NCBI RefSeq assembly: GCF_017948265.1
Contig: NZ_CP072852.1
Span: 3,596,001 to 3,660,000, forward strand
Direction: 5' to 3'
DNA: 64,000 nucleotides
Origin: Rhodoferax sp. PAMC 29310
GTDB taxonomy: Bacteria; Pseudomonadota; Gammaproteobacteria; Burkholderiales; Burkholderiaceae_C
Each line of letters begins with the position of its first letter. Positions within the stretch are counted from its first letter, which is position 1. Positions 26,431-32,903 of this stretch are shown piece after piece. A program made the position numbers and the translations under genes. The notes beneath the pieces are model-generated. The model saw only the letters and a list, made by a program, of their open reading frames with translations, ran no database searches and was not told the origin of the DNA.

Positions 26431-27327
26431 TCATGAGTTGGCTTGCTTGGGCTGATTAGCAAGCCAGTTTTGCTCGAACCGCACCGGGCTGACGTAGGCC
26501 AGTGTCGAATGCAGTCGAGTCCGGTTATACCAAAGCATCCAAGCAATCGTTTCATCCTTTGCCTCCCGCTGAGTCTTGAACTTCTGTCCGTATAACCGTT
26601 CCACCTTCAATGATCCAAACAGCGTCTCGCTGCAGGCGTTGTCCCAACAGTTGCCGCGCCGGCTCATTGAACTGGTGATGTCGTACTCCTTGAGCACTTC
26701 CCGGAAGTCCTTGCTGGCGTACTGACTGCCGCGGTCGCTATGGAACATCAGGCCAGCCTGCTTGCCCGGATGCCGCTTGAACCATGCCATGCGCAGCGCA
26801 TCAATGACGATGTCCCGCGTCATTTCCTCTCGTAACGACCAGCCCACTACTTGGCGGCTGAACAGGTCAATCACCACGGCCAGAAACAACCAGCCTTCGT
26901 CCGTGGCGATGTACGTGATGTCACCCACCCAGACCTTGTCGGGTGCTGCCACATCGAACTCCCGGTTGAGCAGGTTGGGTGAGATCGCTAGATCGTGATT
27001 GCTATCGGTGGTGACCTTGAAGCGCCGCTTTCCCTTGGCACGGATGCCGTGCAACTGCATGAGCTTTTGCACGCGCTCTTTGCCCACACGGATGCCACGG
27101 GCAAGCAGCTCCTTCCAGGTGCGTGGCCAGCCGTAGCCGCCTCGCGTCTCGGCATGGATGGCCTTGATGTGCACCAGCAAGGCGTCATCGCTCAGGTGGC
27201 GGAGCTGGGCCGGACTGGCCAGTCGCACAAAGTGTTCGTGGTACCCGGCGATGCTCACCCCCAGTACGCGGCACTGTACCGAGATCGGCCATGTGCTGCG
27301 GTGGCGCTGGATGAAGGCGTACTTCAA
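26431..27327 (-). CDS. IS3-family transposase OrfB
   Basis: A 298-residue integrase-fold DDE catalytic subunit. Motifs are GGYGWPRTWKELLARG (N-terminal HTH_21 region), VWVGDITYIATDEGW (first Asp), MFHSDRGSQYASKDF (second Asp) and CWDNACSETLFGSLKVER (Glu). The first codon is TTG overlapping the OrfA stop (TTTGA), so translation is by coupling or by a -1 frameshift producing OrfAB, as usual for IS3. Confidence 0.93.
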   Translation of the reverse strand: MKYAFIQRHRSTWPISVQCRVLGVSIAGYHEHFVRLASPAQLRHLSDDALLVHIKAIHAETRGGYGWPRTWKELLARGIRVGKERVQKLMQLHGIRAKGKRRFKVTTDSNHDLAISPNLLNREFDVAAPDKVWVGDITYIATDEGWLFLAVVIDLFSRQVVGWSLREEMTRDIVIDALRMAWFKRHPGKQAGLMFHSDRGSQYASKDFREVLKEYDITSSMSRRGNCWDNACSETLFGSLKVERLYGQKFKTQREAKDETIAWMLWYNRTRLHSTLAYVSPVRFEQNWLANQPKQANS

Positions 27328-27620
27328 ATCGATCCCTTTGCGAAGTACGCCGTCGCTTTTCCCAGAATGTCACGCTCCATCTTCACACGCGCCAACTCGG
27401 CCCGCAACCGGCTGATCTCCATCTGCTCGGCGCTGACCAATACCTTGCTGTCAGCTCCCTTGAGCTGGCCCTGGCGCTGCGCCTTGACCCAATTGAACAA
27501 CGTCTGGTCGACCACTCCCAGCGTGCGTGCCGCGGCTGCAATGCTCTGGCCACCTTCGACCAGTCGAACTGCTTCTTGCTTGAATTCGAGCGTGTAGCGC
27601 GCTCTTGCTGTCTTCGTCAT
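27324..27620 (-). CDS. IS3-family transposase OrfA
   Basis: A 98-residue protein with an N-terminal helix-turn-helix (YTLEFKQEAVRLVEGGQSIAAAARTLGVVDQTLFNWVKA) and a C-terminal leucine-zipper-like coil (ISRLRAELARVKMERDILGKA). It binds the IS ends and oligomerises with OrfB. GGAG lies a few bases before its ATG. Confidence 0.92.
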   Translation of the reverse strand: MTKTARARYTLEFKQEAVRLVEGGQSIAAAARTLGVVDQTLFNWVKAQRQGQLKGADSKVLVSAEQMEISRLRAELARVKMERDILGKATAYFAKGSI

Positions 27621-27683
27621 TTCCGTTCTCCTTGCGTGAATTTAAACACTCAGCAAGAGATACGTTTTTCGAGGGCAAGGTCA

Positions 27684-28173
27684 TATGGCCCTCGAACAAG
27701 CCACTAAATTGGGGGATTTTTGGGAGGATTTGTTGTACCGGCTCAACGTATTGCCGCTTCTGGCCCCACCCCTGAGAGAGAGAAAAGACGATCTTGAGTT
27801 GCTGGCCAATCATTTCTTTGAGGTTTTTTTTGAAGACAAGAACCCTCGACTAACGGGATTCAGCCACCGGGCGTTGGGCGCGATACGGGCTTATGACTGG
27901 CCTGGAAACGTCCGCGAACTTATCAACCGGATTCGCCGTGCCATGGTGATGTCGGAGGGGCGATTGATTACGCCAAGTGACCTGGGGTTACCGGATCGCG
28001 CGGTGGCCCATACGGGTGAGGCGCTGGAAGACGCACGTATTCGGGCTGAGCGCGATGCGATCTCGGGTTCCCTGCAGTGCAGCGGCAACAACATCAGCCG
28101 AGCAGCTCGCGATTTGGGGGTCTCCCGCATGACGCTTTATCGTTTGATGGAAAAGCACGGCGTCACTACTTGA
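27684..28173 (+). pseudogene. VpsR-like sigma-54 activator, 3' fragment
   Basis: In the restored frame this begins MALEQATKLGDFWEDLLYRLNVLPLLAPPLRERKDD, the post-Walker-B part of a sigma-54 AAA+ domain. DWPGNVRELINRI follows, and the protein ends in a Fis-type HTH (NNISRAARDLGVSRMTLYRLMEKHG). An ATG at 27685 could allow internal initiation of a stub containing the HTH but no ATP-binding site. That stub might still bind DNA. Whether it is made is unknown. Confidence 0.85.
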
Positions 28174-28276
28174 TCCCTTTCCTTGATTCTCCTCGTCAAC
28201 GTTCAATTGCATCCGTGTTCGAGGGTCGTTCTTGCCCCCTAAGTTGTCATCATTGATGCGCCATTTCTCAAAGCAT

Positions 28277-28292
28277 GTCACTAATTTGTGAC
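28277..28292. promoter_or_regulatory. Palindrome GTCAC-N6-GTGAC, distal copy
   Basis: GTCAC, six bases (TAATTT), then GTGAC. The same 16-bp layout occurs at 28410-28425, with centres 133 bp apart. Both lie upstream of the -24/-12 candidate at 28574, where enhancer sites for a sigma-54 activator are expected. The whole 28174-28633 gap holds no gene I can support. Confidence 0.5.
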
Positions 28293-28407
28293 GGCGCCGT
28301 GTTCAGCCTGCATCTCCTGCCCAGTCGTTGAACGACATTGATTCCAAAGCATAAATTTCTTCATCATTGCGATATCTCAAATGTGCCATCAAGGCGTTTT
28401 TGGGCAG

Positions 28408-28427
28408 GTGTCACACCGATGTGACAC
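28408..28427. promoter_or_regulatory. Palindrome GTGTCACA-CCGA-TGTGACAC, proximal copy
   Basis: A 20-bp sequence with perfect 8-bp arms whose core is GTCAC-N6-GTGAC. It is about 150 bp upstream of the sigma-54-like promoter, the usual enhancer distance. Binding by the VpsR-like activator is inferred from position. Confidence 0.58.
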
Positions 28428-28573
28428 GGCGAGATCGGTATTTGATTTTTCCGGGCTGACGAGGAGGCAAGGCCGGATTTTTCGCAAGTCAAATCAGATT
28501 TATATCAATCAAATCAACGGTTTGAAGCAGATCAGTCAGAGCTTGCACACAAGTTGCCATGTGTTAGCCGGAT

Positions 28574-28589
28574 TGGCGTTTTGCGTGCG
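28574..28589 (+). promoter_or_regulatory. Candidate sigma-54 (-24/-12) promoter for the fibre operon
   Basis: TGGCGTTTTGCGTGCG keeps the invariant GG and GC with ten bases between them (consensus TGGCAC-N5-TTGC). It is a moderate match: positions between the two elements are not consensus. It lies 45 nt upstream of the fibre start, and the nearest activator gene is of the sigma-54 type, which supports it. Confidence 0.5.
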
Positions 28590-28633
28590 CCGAGCCGCGT
28601 AAATCTGTTCTAACTTATTTTGAAGGAATGATC

Positions 28634-30490
28634 ATGAAGAAAACTCACTTGGCCTCGGCAATCGCAATTGCCTTCGGTTTGGCTGGACAAGTTATGGCAA
28701 ATCCAACCACCACCAACAACGCCGAATTGGCCGACAGCAATACCCAAACGGCCACCGCCAATTCAGATCAGTCGGCTAACACTGGCGCTGCCGCCAATGA
28801 ATACGCGACGGCGAATCAAAACTCATCCAACGATAGCAGCACGCGCACCAGAACCGACAACTCTGTCACGACCAAAACCAAAGACAGCAACAATACCAAG
28901 ACTGAGACAGAGACCTACACCAACAGCAACAACAAAGGCGACGCCAAGGCCAAGGACTACGGTACGGCCGCCAACAATGGCGGTGTGGCGACGAGCAATT
29001 TTGACAATGCGTTCAACACCAGTCGGGTCGTCGGAAAAGTTCATTTGAGCGGAGCTGTTAGCGGCAACACCATTTACGGCATCGGCAATGTGGCGACCAA
29101 CAATGGCGGTTCCGCCAATGGGTCCGGCGGCGGCAATGGCGGCAAAGGTGTGGGCGGCAATGCCTCCGGCGGCAACAGCGGCAATGGTGGCAGTGGTGGC
29201 AGTGGCGGCGCTGGTGGCAGTGCCAATGCCAGCAATGGCAGCGCAACGGCTGGTGACGCTAGCAACGGCAGCGCCCGCAACGGCAGTGCCACTGCGGGCA
29301 ATGGTGGTGATGGCGGCAACGCCAAAGGAGCCAAAGGTGCCAACGGCGGAGAGGCAACCGCAACCGGTGGTGACGGCAAGAACATGACCAGCCAAAAAGC
29401 TTCCGGCTCTGAATCCACCAGCAATGGCCAGGGCGGCAACGCGATGGCCAAAGACATGACGAAGTCGGGCTCTGCAGAAGCGTCTGCCATGGCTCACGGC
29501 GGCTCATCAAAAGCCAGTGATTCAGTGGACGGCGGCTCCGCCAAGGCAATGGATACAGCCACCGGCGGCTCTGCAAAGGCCATGGACATGGCCAAAGGTG
29601 GCTCGTCCTCTGACATGCAAAAAGCGGGTTCTGGCGGCGCCGATGCCAATAGCAAAACCAACGCTGGTGGCGCAACATCGACAAACACCGCAACCGCTGG
29701 TGGAGAGCCACCCAATGGCAATGCCAACAATGGCGGAAGCACGACGGCAGGTGGAACAGCCACCGGTGCGGCTGGGGGCACGTCGACCACGGGCGCAAAC
29801 ACCCAAACTGCCACCAACACCGGCGGTGCTGGTAGTGGTTCAGCCTCCTCGACAGCAGTTGCGGGCACAGGAACAGCCTCCGCAACCGGCGGTGCTGGCA
29901 GTGGATCGGCCACGGCCAGTGGTGGGGCAGGAATGACAGGTGCTTTGACGACCTCTAGTGGCGTTGCCACCGGTACAGCCAGCTCGACGGCCGGCGCTGG
30001 TACAGGCGGCGCGGCTACATCCAGTGGTGGCGCTTCGACCAGTACCGCGACTGCCAATGGCGCTGCAGGGACAGCAACCGGCGGTGCGGGCGGCACAGCG
30101 AGCAACGCTGGCGGTGCGGGCGGCGCGGGTGGTGAGGCCACCAACGGTTCTGCGACCAATGGCGGCGCTTCGACCACGGCCTCCAACGGCAGTGCCACGG
30201 GCGGTACTGCCCAAGGTGCTAGCGGCGCGGTTGGCGCACAGAGTGGTCAGGGCGGCCAAGGCGGCATCGGTGAAGGCGGCCAAGGCGGCGTCGGCAATGG
30301 GGCTGTAGGCGGGGCAGGCGGTAACGGCGGCACGGTGATGGTGGACGCCGGCATGTTCAATATGTCCAACACCATGAACAACGCGGGCAATGCCGCCGCC
30401 GGCATCATGACCACGGCCCAAAACAGTGGGTTGAGTTCCTTGATACAGCAAGGTATCAATGTGCAAGCCAACCTCAACGTGGGCAAGTAG
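28634..30490 (+). CDS. Exported Gly/Ala/Ser/Asn-rich fibre candidate (Fap-like major fibrillin)
   Basis: The ATG at 28634 has GAAGGA at good spacing; the ATG at 28628 is too close to it. The 618-residue product has a signal peptide (MKKTHLASAIAIAFGLAGQV, cleavage after VMA). Residues about 22-125 are Asn/Thr/Ser-rich, and a conserved-looking block VHLSGAVSGNTIYGIGNVATN follows. About 400 residues are low-complexity Gly/Ala/Ser/Thr with GGAG, GGNGG and 11-residue repeats. The C-terminus (FNMSNTMNNAGNAAAGIMT ... QQGINVQANLNVGK) is hydrophobic with Gln/Asn. I see no Cys. The composition and linkage to a C39 peptidase and coiled-coil barrel suggest an extracellular amyloid-like fibre. Direct homology to FapC is not shown. 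Confidence 0.75.
   Translation: MKKTHLASAIAIAFGLAGQVMANPTTTNNAELADSNTQTATANSDQSANTGAAANEYATANQNSSNDSSTRTRTDNSVTTKTKDSNNTKTETETYTNSNNKGDAKAKDYGTAANNGGVATSNFDNAFNTSRVVGKVHLSGAVSGNTIYGIGNVATNNGGSANGSGGGNGGKGVGGNASGGNSGNGGSGGSGGAGGSANASNGSATAGDASNGSARNGSATAGNGGDGGNAKGAKGANGGEATATGGDGKNMTSQKASGSESTSNGQGGNAMAKDMTKSGSAEASAMAHGGSSKASDSVDGGSAKAMDTATGGSAKAMDMAKGGSSSDMQKAGSGGADANSKTNAGGATSTNTATAGGEPPNGNANNGGSTTAGGTATGAAGGTSTTGANTQTATNTGGAGSGSASSTAVAGTGTASATGGAGSGSATASGGAGMTGALTTSSGVATGTASSTAGAGTGGAATSSGGASTSTATANGAAGTATGGAGGTASNAGGAGGAGGEATNGSATNGGASTTASNGSATGGTAQGASGAVGAQSGQGGQGGIGEGGQGGVGNGAVGGAGGNGGTVMVDAGMFNMSNTMNNAGNAAAGIMTTAQNSGLSSLIQQGINVQANLNVGK
29498..29629 (+). repeat. Four tandem 33-nt (11-residue) repeats inside the fibre gene
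   Basis: The four units read GGSSKASDSVD, GGSAKAMDTAT, GGSAKAMDMAK and GGSSSDMQKAG. Each starts with GGS and alternates small, Lys and Met/Asp positions. They are the most regular part of the low-complexity region and could gain or lose units by slippage. Confidence 0.75.
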
Positions 30491-30501
30491 AAGGCTGAGT
30501 T

Positions 30502-30538
30502 GGGCTGCCACGCCAGGAGTCCCCCGGCGCGGCAGCCC
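30502..30538 (+). other. Strong intergenic hairpin after the fibre gene, no T tract
   Basis: GGGCTGCCACGCC pairs with GGCGCGGCAGCCC with one mismatch; the loop is 11 nt. No T run follows, so it is not a classical terminator. It lies in the 67-nt gap before the next operon gene and may protect the fibre mRNA 3' end or reduce downstream expression. Confidence 0.6.
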
Positions 30539-30557
30539 GTTGAGTCAGGAGAACAAC

Positions 30558-30962
30558 ATGAAATTCAATGTGATAGGTCGTGGTTCCGTGATAGTGGCGA
30601 TGGTTTGCCTGTCAACATGGGCTTGGCCCAATGAAGTGGCCACAGACGATGCTACGTCAGTCATCGAGCCGATTGTTGACACGTCAGTGGTGGCCCTCCA
30701 AGCGGATGAAACCTCTCCCTGGGGCGTGGCCGTCAGTGTGACGACGTTGGCGGGGGCCCGAGGTGGATTTGATGTGGTGAAAAACGACATGCAATTGAGT
30801 GGCACGGTGGCCAATAATTCAGCGCTCAACGTGCTGTCTGGCAGCAACCTGATCACTAATGGGTCATTTGCCAACTCCAGTGGTTTCTCCACTGTGGTTC
30901 AGAACTCAGGGTCGAACGTGTTGATTCAGAGCGCTACCATCATCAACCTTCAATACGAGTAG
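30558..30962 (+). CDS. Small exported protein of the fibre operon (Fap-like accessory or minor subunit)
   Basis: A 134-residue protein preceded by AGGAG. A signal peptide is followed by an acidic segment (NEVATDDATSVIEPIVDTS), then LAGARGGFDVVKNDMQLSGT and an Asn/Ser-rich C-terminus ending VVQNSGSNVLIQSATIINLQYE. The RGGFDV and QNSxxNxLIQxxTIIN motifs recur in the protein at 31667-32194, so the two are related. A chaperone, nucleator or minor-fibre role is inferred. The C39 peptidase ATG follows its stop directly. Confidence 0.68.
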   Translation: MKFNVIGRGSVIVAMVCLSTWAWPNEVATDDATSVIEPIVDTSVVALQADETSPWGVAVSVTTLAGARGGFDVVKNDMQLSGTVANNSALNVLSGSNLITNGSFANSSGFSTVVQNSGSNVLIQSATIINLQYE

Positions 30963-31652
30963 ATGATGAACACGGTGTTGAGTTTCACGTTGGCCGCTTC
31001 TCTCGCTTTGGGCAGCGGGGTGCACGCGCAGGCGATGGAGCTGATCGGTACGGGCAGTGGTCCCTTCTTTGTCAAAGTGACGAGTTTGAAAGAGGCGTGC
31101 TTCAAGTCCACCACCCGACAGCAGTTCGATTTCAGTTGCGGTTCGGCAGCGATTGCGACCTTGCTCACCTACCACTACAACTATCCGATGACCGAGCAAG
31201 CCGTGTTCAATGAGATGTTTGCGCGCGGTGATCAGGTCAAGATACGCAAGGAAGGATTTTCCTTGCTGGATATGAAAATTTTCCTTGAGGCTCACCAATT
31301 CAAAGCAGACGGATTTGAGCTGCCGCTGGTGAAGCTGTTGGAGTCGGGCTTGCCCGCGATTGTGTTGATTGCCGAGAAGGGGTACCACCATTTCGTGGTC
31401 ATCAAGGGCATGCGTGACGGACGAATTCTCGTCGGCGACCCCTCCAGTGGCACGCGCGCGGTTTCTCAAGCGCACTTTGCTTCGATATGGGTCAATCAGT
31501 TGCTGTTTGTGATTCACAACCAGAAAAAACAGGCGAAATTTAATCAGCACGTGGATTGGCAAGCGGCTCCTCGGGCACCGCTGTCTGCCGGACTGGGTGT
31601 GGACGGCATGAGTGGTTTGGCATTCAGCAAACTTGGCCCTGGAGATTTTTGA
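30963..31652 (+). CDS. C39-family cysteine peptidase, FapD-like
   Basis: A 229-residue exported protein with signal peptide (ending near GVHAQ). The papain-like C39 core has the catalytic Cys in QQFDFSCGSAAIATLLTYHY (about residue 60), His in KGYHHFVVIKG (about 143) and Asp in ILVGDPSSG (about 160). C39 peptidases cleave leader peptides in bacteriocin transporters. A stand-alone periplasmic form is a hallmark of fap operons (FapD), where it is needed for fibre export. Its start abuts the stop of the previous gene, so the two are coupled. The second Met (30966) is also possible. Confidence 0.85.
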   Translation: MMNTVLSFTLAASLALGSGVHAQAMELIGTGSGPFFVKVTSLKEACFKSTTRQQFDFSCGSAAIATLLTYHYNYPMTEQAVFNEMFARGDQVKIRKEGFSLLDMKIFLEAHQFKADGFELPLVKLLESGLPAIVLIAEKGYHHFVVIKGMRDGRILVGDPSSGTRAVSQAHFASIWVNQLLFVIHNQKKQAKFNQHVDWQAAPRAPLSAGLGVDGMSGLAFSKLGPGDF

Positions 31653-31666
31653 GCAGGTGAATGCAT

Positions 31667-32194
31667 ATGGCGAATATCAAGCTGATTCAATTGGGCCTGG
31701 CCATGCTGTTGGGCGCTGGGGGTATTGGCCTCGGTGCGGCAGAACCGGGTGAATTCGATTGGACGGGTACACCAACCGGGTGGGTTCCGGTGGACCTCTT
31801 GGTGCTGGCAAACTCGCGTGGAGGGTTTGAAGTCAGTGCTGGCTTGACTGTGTCATTCGGCTTCCTGCGAAGTGTCTCAATCAACGGGGAGTTGGTCAGC
31901 AGCGCCCAGTTCAACCTGCCGGATGTGAGCCGGATCTCTGCGGAACAGGCCAGGGCGGTCACCACCGCCATGTCTGAGGGGCGATTGGTTCAAGTGGGCG
32001 CTGGAAACAGCGTGGACGCTGTGTCGCTTGCCAATCTTTCAGGAGCAACAGTCATCCAAAACAGCTTGAACGATCAGCTTATTCAGACCACGACGATCAT
32101 CAATACGGGTGTCAACAGCCAATCACTGTTCAAGGCCGTCAATGTGCAATCGGTCTTGAATGACGCTTTGCTGGGCGCATTGACCCGGCGCTAA
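31667..32194 (+). CDS. Exported protein related to the 30558 product (fibre operon)
   Basis: The AGGTGA site favours the ATG at 31667 over the one at 31661. The 175-residue product has a signal peptide (ending near GLGAAEPGEF), a segment LANSRGGFEVSAGLTVSFGFLRSVSINGELV and a C-terminus GATVIQNSLNDQLIQTTTIINTGVNSQSL. The shared RGGF(D/E)V and QNS...LIQ...TIIN motifs link it to the smaller paralogue at 30558. It is the last gene of the fibre operon, 14 nt after the C39 peptidase. The exact role is unknown. Confidence 0.68.
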   Translation: MANIKLIQLGLAMLLGAGGIGLGAAEPGEFDWTGTPTGWVPVDLLVLANSRGGFEVSAGLTVSFGFLRSVSINGELVSSAQFNLPDVSRISAEQARAVTTAMSEGRLVQVGAGNSVDAVSLANLSGATVIQNSLNDQLIQTTTIINTGVNSQSLFKAVNVQSVLNDALLGALTRR

Positions 32195-32229
32195 CTAGCA
32201 ACTTATCGTCACCCGCTTCTGCTTTCGCC

Positions 32230-32550
32230 TCAGTCGTCCAAGCGCGGCCTGGACTGTCCTTCCGCCAGCTCACCTGTGTCCGGGTCGATCCAGGAGGCTT
32301 GACCCAATTCGTCTTCCGCCTCCTCAAGTGATTCACCTGGGGTTGGTGTTCCTTCGTTGACCTCATCCCGATCGGCTATGGCCTCGGCACGGGTTGCGAA
32401 TGGACCAAACTCTTGCCGTCCATCCGGTGCGAGCCAGTGAAAACCATCTGGGCGATGGACGATTTCCCCTTTGGGACCGTCGGCGAGCTCGTCTTCCTCT
32501 TTGGTGGACGGAGGGAACTTCGCGCGGGGCGTTGGAACCTTGGACATCAT
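32230..32550 (-). CDS. Hypothetical acidic protein
   Basis: AGGAG lies just before the paired ATG codons (32550 and 32547), giving about 106 residues. The protein is acidic and probably soluble: a basic N-terminus (SKVPTPRAKFPPSTKEED), then HRPDGFHWLAPDGRQEFGPFATRAEAIAD, and an acidic tail (ESLEEAEDELGQASWIDPDTGELAEG). I cannot assign a function. It converges with the fibre operon, 35 nt from its end. Confidence 0.6.
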   Translation of the reverse strand: MMSKVPTPRAKFPPSTKEEDELADGPKGEIVHRPDGFHWLAPDGRQEFGPFATRAEAIADRDEVNEGTPTPGESLEEAEDELGQASWIDPDTGELAEGQSRPRLDD

Positions 32551-32903
32551 CAAACTCCTGGGTTTCGCCCTCCAGCCGAACGCGGCAAGGTCAGCGACAT
32601 AAAGGTTAATGATCGACCCAAAAATTGAAAAAATCAACCCTAGCCGAATCCAGGCTCAGTAACACGGTTGATTCTTTGGGCTGGTGACCTTGATTCTGAT
32701 CGGTTTTTGGGGAGGCCGACTAGTTAAAGTGAAGCTGCGGTTGTGGTCTTCTCGGCGAGTTGCCGATAGTAGTTCGCCGATGCATTCGCCTGTGGAATAT
32801 GCCCAACCCGGCTACCTGCACAGCCGGTCGCCGGCCTCGTCACAGTTGGACGTGCTTTTCCGTAAGCACCAGCCGGCTGAGGCCTCGGGCACCTGGCCGA
32901 ATG
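32551..32903. other. Intergenic region without a supported gene
   Basis: Between the acidic hypothetical gene and the end of uvrA I see only short open frames with no family resemblance and no clear terminator or repeat. Confidence 0.5.

Larger units (their letters stand above)
26394..27683 (-). mobile_element. IS3-family insertion sequence (1290 bp)
   Basis: The terminal inverted repeats both begin TGACCTTGCCC and stay similar for about 25 nt (later block CGTATC). The target duplication is TAT at 26391-26393 and 27684-27686, within the 3-5 bp range of IS3. It carries orfA and orfB on the minus strand, both apparently intact. It splits the AAA+ domain of the sigma-54 activator. Confidence 0.92.

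Noticed and set aside
26389..27690. Apparent inverted copy of activator coding sequence (CAAGGTCA-TATG) at the right edge of the IS3 element
   Set aside because: Once the IS ends are placed at TGACCTTGCCC, the similarity is simply the terminal inverted repeat, and TAT is the target duplication.
28823..30511. Several long minus-strand and alternate-frame open frames across the fibre gene
   Set aside because: They are shadows of GC-rich low-complexity repeats: no start signals, biased Ala/Val/Pro or His/Cys/Trp composition, no family resemblance.
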